A stretch of DNA of 64,000 bases from Burkholderiaceae bacterium (GCA_947448415.1 CANFMT010000003.1:62001-126000); one strand, 5' to 3'. Positions 17,507 through 26,524 are shown, numbered from the stretch's first letter. Notes: generated from the sequence alone by a model not told the origin. Numbers and translations: made by a program.

Positions 17507-18489
17507 TGAACTTTATTAGGGGGCTAATTCTAGGTTGCTGCGTTAGTATTTTTGCAGTATGCGGATCGGTAGCTAATGCTCAGTCTGACCCATACCCCAA
17601 CAAGCCTATCAAGTTTATCGTTGGATTTGTTGCTGGTAGCGCAACAGACACCGCTGCTCGGATTGTTGCAGAGCGTTTGCGGCCCCAGCTTGGACAGCAG
17701 ATATTGGTAGAGAATCGCCCTGGTGCATCAAGCTCAATTGCAACTGAATTAGTTGCGGGCTCACCAGGAGATGGGTATACACTTTTATTTAGCTCTTCTT
17801 CGGCAACGGTTAATGCAGCGGCCCACAGCAATAGCCCTAGTGCACTTGCTTATAAAAGTTTAGTCCCGATTGCCTTGGTGGCAAGCATTCCTAATATCTT
17901 GGTGGTTAATTCAAGTTTGGGAGTGAAGTCTGTTCAAGAGTTCATCGCTCTTGCCAAATCAAAGCCTGGCGAAATTTCCTATGCATCATCAGGTTCCGGT
18001 AGTTCTCCGCATATGTCTGCGGAGCTTTTTGAGTCTCGTACCGGAATTCAAATGCAGCATGTGCCATATAAGGGTAGTACTCAGGCTATGAATGACGTAC
18101 TGTCTGGACTAGTGCCAGTAATGTTTTCGCCGGCTTCCAGTGTTTTGCCCCACATTAATAGTGGAAAATTAATTGCCTTAGCAACCACTAGTAATCGCCG
18201 CACTCCTTTAATATCAGTCCCTACTTTAGAGGAGGCTGGTGTTGCAAATTTTAATGTCTCTCTTTGGTTTGGCATTCTTGCGCCTAAGAGTACTGATGCG
18301 CAAGTAATCAATAAATTATCGATCGCTATTTCAAAAGCATTAGATGATCCAGAAACTAAAAAATTATTAGCTGCTCAAACAATGGACATTATTAAAGCGG
18401 ATCCTGCTGAATTCAAAGTGTTTATTAATAGTGAAATCGTCAAGTGGGGCGGCTTGATTAAATCTAACAAAATAGACCTTAATCAGTAA
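17506..18489 (+). CDS. Bug/TctC-family binding protein
   Basis: A 327-residue Sec-exported Bug protein that starts with GTG overlapping the last base of the LVIVD stop codon. The signal peptide is cleaved near NAQSD. Landmarks are FVAGSATD, where one Gly of the usual GG is replaced by Ser, ENRPGAS, GDGYTL and HVPYKG. It is coupled to the LVIVD and dehydrogenase genes and followed by a NIPSNAP gene. The ligand is unknown. It is distinct in sequence from the Bug gene at the head of the same run. Confidence 0.92.
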   Translation: MNFIRGLILGCCVSIFAVCGSVANAQSDPYPNKPIKFIVGFVAGSATDTAARIVAERLRPQLGQQILVENRPGASSSIATELVAGSPGDGYTLLFSSSSATVNAAAHSNSPSALAYKSLVPIALVASIPNILVVNSSLGVKSVQEFIALAKSKPGEISYASSGSGSSPHMSAELFESRTGIQMQHVPYKGSTQAMNDVLSGLVPVMFSPASSVLPHINSGKLIALATTSNRRTPLISVPTLEEAGVANFNVSLWFGILAPKSTDAQVINKLSIAISKALDDPETKKLLAAQTMDIIKADPAEFKVFINSEIVKWGGLIKSNKIDLNQ

Positions 18490-18525
18490 TCAATAATAAA
18501 GACTACATTTTTTGAAAGGCATGAA

Positions 18526-18849
18526 ATGATTTACGAGTTTAAAACCTATAAAGCTACCGATGGAAATTTTGAAGCCCTGAAGAAAAGGTTTCAGGAAAAA
18601 ACGATGCCAATCTTTAGTCGCCTAGGTATTGAGGTAACTCATTGCTGGGATAGCTTGGATGACCCTAATAGCTTTAGTTATTTGGTGCGCTTTACCAATA
18701 AAGAGGCTGAAAAAGCCGCTTGGGATGCTTTTGCCAAGGATGAAGAATGGAAGACAGTTAAGGCTGAGAGTGAAAAAGCTAATGGTCCCCTTTTAGGTTC
18801 TCAAAGTACTGCATATTTGTCTGCAACGGATTTTTCTCCAAATGCCTAA
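18526..18849 (+). CDS. NIPSNAP-family protein
   Basis: A 107-residue ferredoxin-like (dimeric alpha/beta barrel) protein. MIYEFKTYKA at the start and the CWDSLDDPNSFSYLVRF core are characteristic of NIPSNAP. Such small proteins often sit in catabolic operons with unknown roles, possibly as isomerases or monooxygenase-like folds. Its start has GAAAGG six nt upstream. It is last in the Bug/dehydrogenase/LVIVD run and converges with the following hypothetical gene, with 4 nt shared. Confidence 0.88.
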   Translation: MIYEFKTYKATDGNFEALKKRFQEKTMPIFSRLGIEVTHCWDSLDDPNSFSYLVRFTNKEAEKAAWDAFAKDEEWKTVKAESEKANGPLLGSQSTAYLSATDFSPNA

Positions 18850-19226
18850 ATATTTGTGATGAATTTAGGATTTAACTCTCTGATTCTTTCATCTAAATAG
18901 TAGCCGCCATATTCTGTATAACGCAGAAATTTTCGCTTACAAGATGCGCATTCAAAAACATCTGAGCGGTTGTATGGATAGTGTTTTGGAGAGATGGGAG
19001 CATCGCTAGACCATTGATTGGTGCCGTTGGGGTGATGCTCATCCCAGCACTCCTCTGCACGCTCAATCCTCAGTGTGCCCAAAAGCCTTAACTTTTCCGC
19101 ATCAAATCCACTAGGAAGTGATTCCCATCCTTGACAGCTTAATGACGCGCATTGTTCGCAGTCATTCTTCGTAATAGGCGAATGCGCAATATCAAGTAGC
19201 TGATTTGTATTTAGTTCTTTGAGCAT
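18846..19226 (-). CDS. Hypothetical Cys-rich protein
   Basis: A 126-residue soluble protein with two cysteine clusters, Cys23-x2-Cys26 with Cys31 and Cys93-x2-Cys96, which look like zinc ligands. YTEYGGYYLDERIR is a distinctive aromatic stretch. I do not recognise a family. It is transcribed against the NIPSNAP gene, and its promoter region is shared with the RraA run that starts at 19394 in the other direction. Confidence 0.65.
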   Translation of the reverse strand: MLKELNTNQLLDIAHSPITKNDCEQCASLSCQGWESLPSGFDAEKLRLLGTLRIERAEECWDEHHPNGTNQWSSDAPISPKHYPYNRSDVFECASCKRKFLRYTEYGGYYLDERIRELNPKFITNI

Positions 19227-19393
19227 GCTTGCGTAATTCCTAGGGAGTGGGGGATGGATAAAAAATCTTTTACCAAGGGACTTTCTTCATTTTTATTGTC
19301 TTATGTCCATAAAAATTGAACTGATATGCGATATATTGATAAAAGTAAAACTTTACATGAAACTAATAATTAATTTAATAATACGGAGACATC

Positions 19394-20062
19394 ATGAATT
19401 CTTCTGGAATTGAAATTCACCCTAGAAAAGAAGCCTTCAAAGAGGGTATTGAGGCCTTGACCGGACTAGCAACTTCTGTTGTCAGTGATGCTTTGGGAAG
19501 GGGTATTGGCGCGGTAGGTATTTTGCCAGTGAATAAATCTTCTGTATCGGTCTGCGGCAATGCAGTTACTGTTAGTGTTCGTGCTGGCGATAATTTACTG
19601 ATTCATAAGGCTTTGCAAATCCTGCAACCAGGCGATGTTTTAGTGGTTGACGGCGGCGGAGATATTACCCGTGCACTTTTTGGTGAGATCATGATGACTA
19701 TAGCCAAATGTAATGGAGCTGTAGGCGCCGTTCTGGATGGAGCAATACGTGATGTGGAGTCTTTTGAAGAACATCGATTCCCTTGTTGGGCGCGTGGCGT
19801 CAATATGCGCGGCCCCTACAAGGATGGTCCAGGAACGATTAACACCTCTGTTGTTATTGGGGGTATGGTAATTAATCCAGGAGATGTTATTTTGGGTGAT
19901 TGTGACGGCATCATTGCCTTGTCACCAGCAGATGCTTTATTGGGAGCTAAGCTCGGCAGAGAAAAAGAGGCTCACGAGCGCAAATCAATTCAGTCGATTT
20001 TGGATGGTAAATATGATGCCTCATGGGTAGACGCAGCCCTCAAGCAAAAAGGTGCGCTATGA
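19394..20062 (+). CDS. RraA-family aldolase (LigK-like CHA aldolase candidate)
   Basis: A 222-residue RraA-fold protein. Class II aldolases of this family (LigK/ProA/HMG aldolase) cleave 4-carboxy-4-hydroxy-2-oxoadipate to pyruvate and oxaloacetate. The catalytic-site GAIRD (Arg119, Asp120) and the GDCDGI metal-site stretch are present. A LigJ-like hydratase, which makes that very substrate, lies at the end of the same run, so the aldolase role is favoured over RNase-E inhibition. The stop overlaps the next start (ATGA). GGAGAC precedes its ATG. Confidence 0.82.
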   Translation: MNSSGIEIHPRKEAFKEGIEALTGLATSVVSDALGRGIGAVGILPVNKSSVSVCGNAVTVSVRAGDNLLIHKALQILQPGDVLVVDGGGDITRALFGEIMMTIAKCNGAVGAVLDGAIRDVESFEEHRFPCWARGVNMRGPYKDGPGTINTSVVIGGMVINPGDVILGDCDGIIALSPADALLGAKLGREKEAHERKSIQSILDGKYDASWVDAALKQKGAL

Positions 20063-21009
20063 ACTTAAAGCATTTTGTTGTGGCAGCGCTCAGTATTGTT
20101 GCAATGAATTCGTATGCTGCCTATCCAGATAAATCGATTAAGTTTTTAGTTCCATGGCCTCCAGGTGGTGCAACAGATCAGGTAGCGCGTTTATTAGTGC
20201 AGCCCCTTACTAAGGAGTTGGGTGTTTCCGTATTTGTCGAGAATAAGGGTGGTGCCGGAGGTAATATCGGTACCCAGGCTTTTGTTCAAGACAAGCCCGA
20301 TGGATATTCAATCTTGATGGCGACGAGCTCGACTAATGCTGCTGGACCACATCTATTCTCTAATCAAGGATTTGATGCGACAAAAGATTTCACGCCTGTA
20401 ATTTTAGTATGTACTATTCCTAATATTATGGTGGTGCCCGCTTCTTCGCCATGGAATAGTCTCAAAGATTTAATGAGTGATGCAAAACAAAATCCCGGCA
20501 AGTTTACGTATGGATCTGCTGGTATCGGTGCTTCACAGCATTTAGCAGGAGCTCAATTTAAAACGGATACTGGTCTAGATATTCGACATGTGCCTTATAA
20601 GGGTAGTGGTCCAGCTGCACTAGATTTAATGGCGGGCCATATTGACATGATGTTGGATACCGGTTCACTCAACAATATCAAGGCTGGCAAGCTAAAAGCT
20701 TTGGCTGTAGCTTCTGATAAGAGAATTCCTGAGTTACCAAATGTACCCACCCTCAAAGAGTCAGGTGTTCCCATGGTGGCGAATGCTTGGTATGGGGTAA
20801 TGCTTCCTGCTAATGCACCTAAAGATATTACTGATAAATTGAATGCCGCCTTTAATAAGGTTCTTAAAGATCCTGAAGTGCGTAAAAGTTTGCAGGCTAT
20901 CGGTGCGCAGGTTGATGGTGGGACAGTAGCGGAGTTTACAAAATTCTCACAATCTGAGATTAAGCGCTATGAAGGAATTGTGAAGATGTCCGGGGCGCCT
21001 AAGGAGTGA
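20059..21009 (+). CDS. Bug/TctC-family binding protein
   Basis: A 316-residue Sec-exported Bug protein, coupled by a 4-nt overlap to the RraA-type aldolase. I start it at ATG 20059 (MNLKHFVVAA). An upstream in-frame ATG at 20023 would add 12 charged residues before the signal. The signal is cleaved near SYAAY. Landmarks are WPPGGATD, ENKGGAGG, KPDGYS and HVPYKG. Context suggests it captures an aromatic-acid breakdown product or other carboxylate for the LigK/LigJ route. Confidence 0.92.
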   Translation: MNLKHFVVAALSIVAMNSYAAYPDKSIKFLVPWPPGGATDQVARLLVQPLTKELGVSVFVENKGGAGGNIGTQAFVQDKPDGYSILMATSSTNAAGPHLFSNQGFDATKDFTPVILVCTIPNIMVVPASSPWNSLKDLMSDAKQNPGKFTYGSAGIGASQHLAGAQFKTDTGLDIRHVPYKGSGPAALDLMAGHIDMMLDTGSLNNIKAGKLKALAVASDKRIPELPNVPTLKESGVPMVANAWYGVMLPANAPKDITDKLNAAFNKVLKDPEVRKSLQAIGAQVDGGTVAEFTKFSQSEIKRYEGIVKMSGAPKE

Positions 21010-21084
21010 TGGAATACTCTTTATGTTGGATTCGATAGCAAGCTTACCTTACTAAATTTCCTATCAAATTTTTAGGATTAAAAA

Positions 21085-22050
21085 ATGACTAGAATCAAAA
21101 AAGTTCTGATGTTGGTAATGGGTGTCATGCTAAGTTACAGCTTGCATGCCCAAGAGTATCCCAATAAACCAATAAAAATTATTGTTGGATATGCTGCTGG
21201 AGGTGCGGTTGATTTAATCGCTAGATCATTAGCCAAGGGCATGTCTGAAACACTTGGTCAACCTATTGTTGTTGATAATAAGCCGGGCGGCGGAACTAAT
21301 ATCGCCACAAAATTATTGATTGATAGCCCTTCAGATGGATATACCTTAATGTTGGCTGCTAATGCTTTGGCAGCTAATAAGTCACTTTACAAACCGCAAC
21401 CGTTTGATCCTGAGCTAGACGTCACGCCAATTGCATTGATTGGCAACGTGCCAGTAGTTCTAGCGACATCTGCAAATAGCAAATACACCAATCTAGCCGA
21501 TGTTATTAAGGCGGCCAAATTAAAGCCAGACGATATTACCTTTGGATCCCCAGGTAATGGTGCAACTCCTCATATGGCCGTTAAATTTTTTGAGCAAGCT
21601 GCAGGTATTTCCTTAAAGCATGTTCCTTATAAAGGTGGTACGGCTGCAATTACCGATTTGATTGGCGGCCAGATTGATCTTGTTGCAACTAATATGCTTG
21701 AAATTGCTCCTCAAGCAAAAGCAGGCAAAGTCAAAATCTTAGCGGTCATGACTCCTAAGCGTTCACCATTGTTTCCAGAAGTGCCCACCATTTCTGAAAG
21801 TGGTTACCCAGGATTTGAGGCTTTCGTTTGGTACGGTTTGATAGCACCTGCTAAGTTGCCAAGTGCTATTGCTAATAAACTTTATGCGGCAGCAGAGAAA
21901 TCGCTTGCATCCAAAGAAATGGCCGACAGATTAAGTTCGGCCGGTGGCGAGGTAACGCCTGGTCCAAGATCTCAACTGGTGAACTTGGTGAAATCAGAAA
22001 CTAGGCGCTATGAAAAAATGGTTCGCGAAGCCAATATTCAGCCAGATTAA
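21085..22050 (+). CDS. Bug/TctC-family binding protein
   Basis: A 321-residue Sec-exported Bug protein; signal cleavage is near HAQEY. Landmarks are YAAGGAVD, DNKPGGG, SDGYTL and HVPYKG. It is the second Bug in the aldolase/hydratase run, 75 nt after the first, and the two are clearly different in sequence. Two binding proteins in one run suggest either two ligands or one transporter and one sensor. The sequence cannot decide. Confidence 0.92.
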   Translation: MTRIKKVLMLVMGVMLSYSLHAQEYPNKPIKIIVGYAAGGAVDLIARSLAKGMSETLGQPIVVDNKPGGGTNIATKLLIDSPSDGYTLMLAANALAANKSLYKPQPFDPELDVTPIALIGNVPVVLATSANSKYTNLADVIKAAKLKPDDITFGSPGNGATPHMAVKFFEQAAGISLKHVPYKGGTAAITDLIGGQIDLVATNMLEIAPQAKAGKVKILAVMTPKRSPLFPEVPTISESGYPGFEAFVWYGLIAPAKLPSAIANKLYAAAEKSLASKEMADRLSSAGGEVTPGPRSQLVNLVKSETRRYEKMVREANIQPD

Positions 22051-22069
22051 TCTATAGACGAGAGTGCTG

Positions 22070-22867
22070 ATGTCAAATCCATCAAACTATTTACTTCAGC
22101 GTGTTGGGCAATACGTTGTTGTGACTATTGCGGCAACATTCTTGCTTGCTTGCGCTAGTGGCCCTAAAAATGATATTGCGCCTACAGGAAATCTACGGGT
22201 TGGTTTGTATCAGGGATCGCCAACATCCTATTTGGGTGATGGCAACTTAACAGACAACAGGGGTATTGGATTTGCGCTCGGTAAGCAGCTTGCTAAAACA
22301 ATAGATATGCCATTTGTCCCAGTTGTTTATCCCAAGAATGCGGATGCCTTGGATGCCGTCAAAGAGAGTAAGGTGGATTTAGTATTTACCAATGCCACTC
22401 CTGCAAGAGCAAAGTTTATTCAATTCTCTGATGCGGTCATTAAGCTTGAGAAAGGGTTCCTGCTCGCTCCGAAAAGCAGGATACGCAGTATTGAGGATTT
22501 AAATAATCCCAATATCAAAATCGGCGTCAGTGTAGGTAGCAGTTCTGAAAAAGAAGTCTCAGAATTATTAAGCAAGGCCAAGCTGGTCAAAATGAACTCT
22601 ACTCAAGATACTATTGCTCAGCTAGCAGTAGGAAAGATTGATGCTTTTTCGAGTAATAAAGGCATTCTTTTTGAGTTATCCGATCAGGTTCCTGGGTCTA
22701 GCGTGATGCCCGAAATCATTGGTTATGAAAGCATGGCGCTGGGCGTACCGATTGATCGCCCTAATGTGAAACCTTTTTTAAATGAGTTTATTCAGTCCCT
22801 GAAAAATTCTGGCCAATTAACTACTATTATTAATCGATCCGGTTTGCGTGGTGTAGCGACTAAGTAA
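22070..22867 (+). CDS. Family 3 extracellular solute-binding lipoprotein
   Basis: A 265-residue protein of the SBP_bac_3/PBP2 fold, the amino-acid-type ABC binding class, unrelated to Bug. A lipobox LLAC puts the acylated Cys at 28. Substrate-domain phrases such as DLVFTNATPAR and IKIGVSVGSSSEKE fit. No ABC permease or ATPase is encoded nearby, so it is an orphan. The start is ATG 22070, with a GAGAG site ahead; an in-frame GTG lies at 22064. The C-terminus runs into a 12-bp tandem repeat containing stops. Confidence 0.82.
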   Translation: MSNPSNYLLQRVGQYVVVTIAATFLLACASGPKNDIAPTGNLRVGLYQGSPTSYLGDGNLTDNRGIGFALGKQLAKTIDMPFVPVVYPKNADALDAVKESKVDLVFTNATPARAKFIQFSDAVIKLEKGFLLAPKSRIRSIEDLNNPNIKIGVSVGSSSEKEVSELLSKAKLVKMNSTQDTIAQLAVGKIDAFSSNKGILFELSDQVPGSSVMPEIIGYESMALGVPIDRPNVKPFLNEFIQSLKNSGQLTTIINRSGLRGVATK

Positions 22868-22903
22868 GTAGCTAAGTAAGCGACTAAGTAAGCGACTAAG
22901 TAA
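22856..22903 (+). repeat. Four 12-bp tandem repeats with in-frame stops
   Basis: Four units of about gcgactaagtaa; units 1, 3 and 4 are identical and unit 2 has two changes. Each is 12 bp, so every copy presents a TAA in the frame of the gene that ends in the first unit. The copies extend past that gene's stop (22865-22867) toward the next start. Confidence 0.9.
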
Positions 22904-22933
22904 GATATAAAATTTTTAAAGCGAAAAACAAGA

Positions 22934-23962
22934 ATGATTATTGATTGTCACGGGCACTATACGACAGCTCCGAAGGCCCTAGAGGATTGGCGTAATAAGC
23001 AAATTGATAACCTCAATACGCCTCATCTAGGTCCAAAGGTAGCCGACTTAAAAATTAGTGATGATGAGCTAAGAGAATCCATTGAAGTAAATCAACTTGC
23101 AAAAATGAAGGAGCGGGGAATTGATTTAACCATTTTTTCTCCACGCGCTAGCTTCATGGCGCATCACATTGGTGATTTCAATACGTCAGCTACCTGGGCT
23201 AGTATTTGTAATGAACTTTGCTACCGCATTTCTCAGTTATTTCCTGGTGAGTTTATTGGAGCGGCCATGCTTCCCCAGTCGCAGGGCGTTGATCCTAAGT
23301 CCTCAATTCCAGAGTTAGAGAGGTGCATCAAAGAGTATGGGTTTGTTGGGATTAATCTCAATCCAGATCCTTCTGGTGGACATTGGAAGGAGCCTCCCTT
23401 ATCTGACCCTTATTGGTATCCCATCTACGAGAAGATGGTGGAGTATCGAGTGCCCGCAATGATTCATGTGAGTACTAGCTGCAATAACTGCTTTCATACG
23501 ACTGGCGCCCACTATTTAAATGCTGATACCACTGCATTCATGCAATGCCTTACCTCTGATTTATTTAGAGTCTTCCCCGAGTTGAAGTTTTTAATTCCTC
23601 ACGGCGGTGGAGCAGTTCCTTATCATTGGGGGCGTTTTCGTGGTCTTGCACAAGAAATGAAAAAGCCCTTGCTCAGTGAGCACCTCTTGAAGAATATTTA
23701 TTTTGACACTTGTGTTTATCACCAGCCTGGAATTGATTTGTTAACTAAGGTAATTCCTGTTGACAATATCCTGTTCGCCTCCGAAATGATTGGTGCTGTA
23801 AGGGGTATTGATCCAGAAACGGGTTATTACTACGATGACACAAAGAGATATATCGAGAACTCATCTATTCTTTCCGATGAAGATCGTCTTAAGATATATG
23901 AGGGGAATGCCAGAAAGATTTATCCACTCTTAAATCAATTTCTGGAGTCGCGCGCTACTTAA
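22934..23962 (+). CDS. 4-oxalomesaconate hydratase-like amidohydrolase (LigJ)
   Basis: A 342-residue metal-dependent amidohydrolase. The opening DCHGHYTTAPKALEDWR and the length match LigJ of the protocatechuate 4,5-cleavage pathway, which hydrates 4-oxalomesaconate to 4-carboxy-4-hydroxy-2-oxoadipate. Ligands fit: His6, His8, His178, His223 (HGGG) and Glu284 (FASEM). The partner aldolase is at 19394 in the same run. The ring-cleavage dioxygenase, dehydrogenase and lactone hydrolase are not in the window. The gene ends just before a strong hairpin. Confidence 0.85.
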   Translation: MIIDCHGHYTTAPKALEDWRNKQIDNLNTPHLGPKVADLKISDDELRESIEVNQLAKMKERGIDLTIFSPRASFMAHHIGDFNTSATWASICNELCYRISQLFPGEFIGAAMLPQSQGVDPKSSIPELERCIKEYGFVGINLNPDPSGGHWKEPPLSDPYWYPIYEKMVEYRVPAMIHVSTSCNNCFHTTGAHYLNADTTAFMQCLTSDLFRVFPELKFLIPHGGGAVPYHWGRFRGLAQEMKKPLLSEHLLKNIYFDTCVYHQPGIDLLTKVIPVDNILFASEMIGAVRGIDPETGYYYDDTKRYIENSSILSDEDRLKIYEGNARKIYPLLNQFLESRAT

Positions 23963-23990
23963 AAAGTGGTAACGGGTGGCAATAAATAGA

Positions 23991-24016
23991 AAAAGGGGCA
24001 GAAATCTGCCCCTTTT
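23991..24016. terminator. Bidirectional terminator hairpin
   Basis: A 12-bp near-perfect stem aaaaggggcaga / tctgcccctttt with a 2-nt loop lies between the LigJ-like gene and the convergent amidohydrolase gene. The T-rich ends on both strands suit termination both ways. Confidence 0.85.
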
Positions 24017-24047
24017 GATTTGGTTAAACTGGATTAGCTGTACTGAG

Positions 24048-25133
24048 TTAGCTTAACTTTAGATTGAGTAGACGTGCAGCATTGCCTCCAAGAATGCCAA
24101 TACGTTCTGCATTACTCAAGCCCTTGGTTGCCATGACGCGCTCAACTGGGAACTCTTCCCATGGAATAGGGTGATCAGTTCCAATCATTACCTGACTAGC
24201 GCCAACTTGTGAAACTAAGTAAGCCAGGGCTTCAGGCGTGAATACCAAAGAATCAAAGTACATCTGCCTTAAGTACTCACTAGGTTTCTTTTTGAGGACG
24301 ATATTAGGATCGCAGTTTTGCGGTGAAACAAAGCAGCTGTGATCCATACGCGGTGCATAAGAACCTAAGAAGCCACCACCATGGGCCGCCAATATCTTCA
24401 GTTGTGGATATTTATCAAGCACACCTTCGTAGATCAAATGCTCCAGTGCGATGGTTGTATCCAAGGGGTTGCCCACCACATTGGACATCCAGCCATTTCC
24501 CTTGAAGCGTTGAGCTAGTTGCGGGGTGCTTTGTGGGTGAATAAAGAGAGTGACGTTCAGCTCCTGCGCTTTTGCAAGCACGGGATGATATTTTGGATCT
24601 GAAAAGTCTTGGCCTAAAACGCTGCCTCCAATTGCTGCTCCGCGTAATCCTTGTTTTTTGACCGCATAATCCAGTTGCTCAACGGCTAGTTCTGGAAATT
24701 GCATTGCCAATGATGCAAAGGCTGCAAATTTATCTGGTCTTGAGGCGCAGAGTTCAGCTAGATGCGCATTGTTTAGGCGGCAGATTTCTGCAGCGGTATC
24801 TTTATCTTTGCGATACCAAAAAGGATTAATACTCAAGACTTGCATATCAATGCCTTGAGCCTCCATGGCCTTGATACGCTCATTAATGACGATGAAATGC
24901 TCAGCAACACCTTTAGTTGGAGGAGGGACGGATTTTGCATCTTCTCCCATTAGGTCAATTGCATCTTGGAACATGCAGTGTGCATGCACATCAACGGTCT
25001 TAACGCGCTTACCGTTGATAAATACAGGAGTGACTCGCTTGGGGTCGGCAGAGTGGGCTAAGCCGCACCCACAAAAAAATAAACCACCAAGGGCTTTACC
25101 AGATGTTTTAAGAAATGATCGACGGTTGTTCAT
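24048..25133 (-). CDS. Tat-exported amidohydrolase (ACMSD-like)
   Basis: A 361-residue amidohydrolase-2 family enzyme. The N-terminus MNNRRSFLKT has a twin-arginine motif, and the hydrophobic core is followed by FFCGCGLAHSA. It is thus probably exported folded, possibly lipid-anchored at Cys21 or Cys23. Metal ligands fit the ACMSD pattern: His50 and His52 (DVHAHC), His199 (FIHPQ), His251 (HGGG) and Asp320 (GTDHP). Decarboxylase or hydrolase activity on an aromatic-ring product is likely. It follows a ModA-like gene by 23 nt. Confidence 0.85.
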   Translation of the reverse strand: MNNRRSFLKTSGKALGGLFFCGCGLAHSADPKRVTPVFINGKRVKTVDVHAHCMFQDAIDLMGEDAKSVPPPTKGVAEHFIVINERIKAMEAQGIDMQVLSINPFWYRKDKDTAAEICRLNNAHLAELCASRPDKFAAFASLAMQFPELAVEQLDYAVKKQGLRGAAIGGSVLGQDFSDPKYHPVLAKAQELNVTLFIHPQSTPQLAQRFKGNGWMSNVVGNPLDTTIALEHLIYEGVLDKYPQLKILAAHGGGFLGSYAPRMDHSCFVSPQNCDPNIVLKKKPSEYLRQMYFDSLVFTPEALAYLVSQVGASQVMIGTDHPIPWEEFPVERVMATKGLSNAERIGILGGNAARLLNLKLS

Positions 25134-25156
25134 AAAGAGCTTTCTATAAGTGAAGG

Positions 25157-25909
25157 TTATCTAACTACGTTCATGCCGCTATTTTGGATGGGACCAACTG
25201 CATTGGGAGAGCTTAAAAATTCAATCAACTGCTGTGCTAGTTTCTGGTTCGGTGAATTGATAACAATGGCCGCAGCAAAAGTTTGAATGAGCTGAATATC
25301 GCTGGGAAGTGCACCTACATAATCTATGCCAGGAACATTGACTAACTCACTACTGGGCTGCACTGCAACATTGGCTTCCTTGGCCGCCAAGATCGTTGTA
25401 GCTTGAGATCCGCGTTCAGTAACCTGAACAGAGATTTGATCGCTAATACCAAGCTTAGGAAACAACTCTTTGGTTAAGTAAATGCCACTCGTGCTGCCTG
25501 GCACTACAACTTTTTTAGCTTTTACTAATGCGCTTGAAAAAGCTTTGGTAGTAGAAATGTTCGGTTTGGGGCTGCCTGCTGGAACAGCGAGTCCTAGTGG
25601 GGCTTGAGCCAAATCAATATCAGAATTGGGAATAATTTTGTTTTGTGCAATGAGTTCAGCCAAGCCTTCGCGTGACAGGATCACTACGTCAGCTTTTGTC
25701 CCTGCATCAAGTTGTGCTTTGATGGTTTTGGGTCCAGTACCTTGTGATGCTCCAGATTTTGTGATGACTTTGGCGCCGGTCATCTTTTCAAATGCAGGCA
25801 GCATTTGATTGTAGGGGCCCTGAAAGCCACCTGAAATAATGACTTCAAGTTGTGCCATCACAGCGTTACTAAACAGCAGGGAAATGACACATGCAAAAAC
25901 ATATTTCAT
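25157..25909 (-). CDS. ModA-like periplasmic binding protein
   Basis: A 250-residue protein with a signal peptide (cleavage near VMAQL) and a periplasmic-binding fold like molybdate-binding ModA: ISGGFQ near the start, GTGPKT and SREGLAEL further on. No modB or modC is in the window, and it is coupled to an amidohydrolase. It may therefore bind an organic anion instead of molybdate. The start is ATG 25909, where a small ORF also begins on the other strand. Confidence 0.82.
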   Translation of the reverse strand: MKYVFACVISLLFSNAVMAQLEVIISGGFQGPYNQMLPAFEKMTGAKVITKSGASQGTGPKTIKAQLDAGTKADVVILSREGLAELIAQNKIIPNSDIDLAQAPLGLAVPAGSPKPNISTTKAFSSALVKAKKVVVPGSTSGIYLTKELFPKLGISDQISVQVTERGSQATTILAAKEANVAVQPSSELVNVPGIDYVGALPSDIQLIQTFAAAIVINSPNQKLAQQLIEFLSSPNAVGPIQNSGMNVVR

Positions 25910-25932
25910 CCAGTCTCCAACTTTTTTCTTTT

Positions 25933-26103
25933 ATGGCAAAAGCTTACTCTGAAATCCTGGGTATTGGACTGCTTATCTGGGTTATCCCTTATGCGCTTTT
26001 TAATGCAAGACCATGCTGTACGGATAAGTCTGGATTTTTATTTTTTACTGGAGCCATTGATGGCATTTACAGGTCAACCTGGGGGTTAATTCATTCGTTA
26101 TAG
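25933..26103 (+). CDS. Possible small membrane protein
   Basis: A 56-residue ORF with one clear hydrophobic segment (ILGIGLLIWVIPYALF) and a short polar tail with a Cys-Cys pair. It is divergent from the ModA-like gene. No good ribosome binding site is visible, and an in-frame ATG at 25891 would overlap the neighbour's start. It may be real or chance, so confidence is low. Confidence 0.3.
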   Translation: MAKAYSEILGIGLLIWVIPYALFNARPCCTDKSGFLFFTGAIDGIYRSTWGLIHSL

Positions 26104-26140
26104 GGGTATGGCTATCAAAGCCCGACGAATGGAGGTCTAT

Positions 26141-26458
26141 ATGAATAAGATCCTAGTTTCTCTAATAGCAGCTGCAATGCTACTGGGCGTTACTTCATCA
26201 GCAAGCGCTCATGGTGGCAGGGGTGGTTACTACTACAGCGGTCATGGCGGTGGTTGGCGTGGTGCTTGGGCACCTTTTGCGGCCGGAGCGGTTGCGGGAG
26301 TTGTTGTTGCGAACGCTTATCATAGGCCAGCACCTGTTTATTACGCGCCGCAATATTACCCTCCTCAACCTCAAACAGCAGCGTATTGCCCAGAAAATGG
26401 CTTGTACTACCCCCAGACTCAAGCTTGTCCTAGCGGTTGGCAAAGGGTGATGTATTAA
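26141..26458 (+). CDS. Gly/Tyr-rich secreted protein
   Basis: A 105-residue protein with a classic signal peptide (MNKILVSLIAAAML, cleaved near SASAHGG). A Gly/Tyr/His-rich region and a Tyr/Pro-rich stretch (PQYYPPQP) follow, with two late cysteines (YCPENG, ACPSGW). It is probably an envelope or surface protein; no family is certain. The start is ATG 26141, with TGGAGG eight nt upstream. In-frame ATGs at 26108 and 26129 lie before or within that site. Confidence 0.75.
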   Translation: MNKILVSLIAAAMLLGVTSSASAHGGRGGYYYSGHGGGWRGAWAPFAAGAVAGVVVANAYHRPAPVYYAPQYYPPQPQTAAYCPENGLYYPQTQACPSGWQRVMY

Positions 26459-26471
26459 TTAATTGACTAAA

Positions 26472-26501
26472 AAATAAGGCCACTTTGAGGTGGCCTTATT
26501 T
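26472..26501. terminator. Bidirectional terminator
   Basis: A 12-bp perfect stem aaataaggccac / gtggccttattt with a 6-nt loop lies between convergent genes. It carries an A-rich side and a T-rich side, which suits both directions. Confidence 0.88.
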
Positions 26502-26524
26502 GCGTTTGTTTATTTGCTCGTCTG

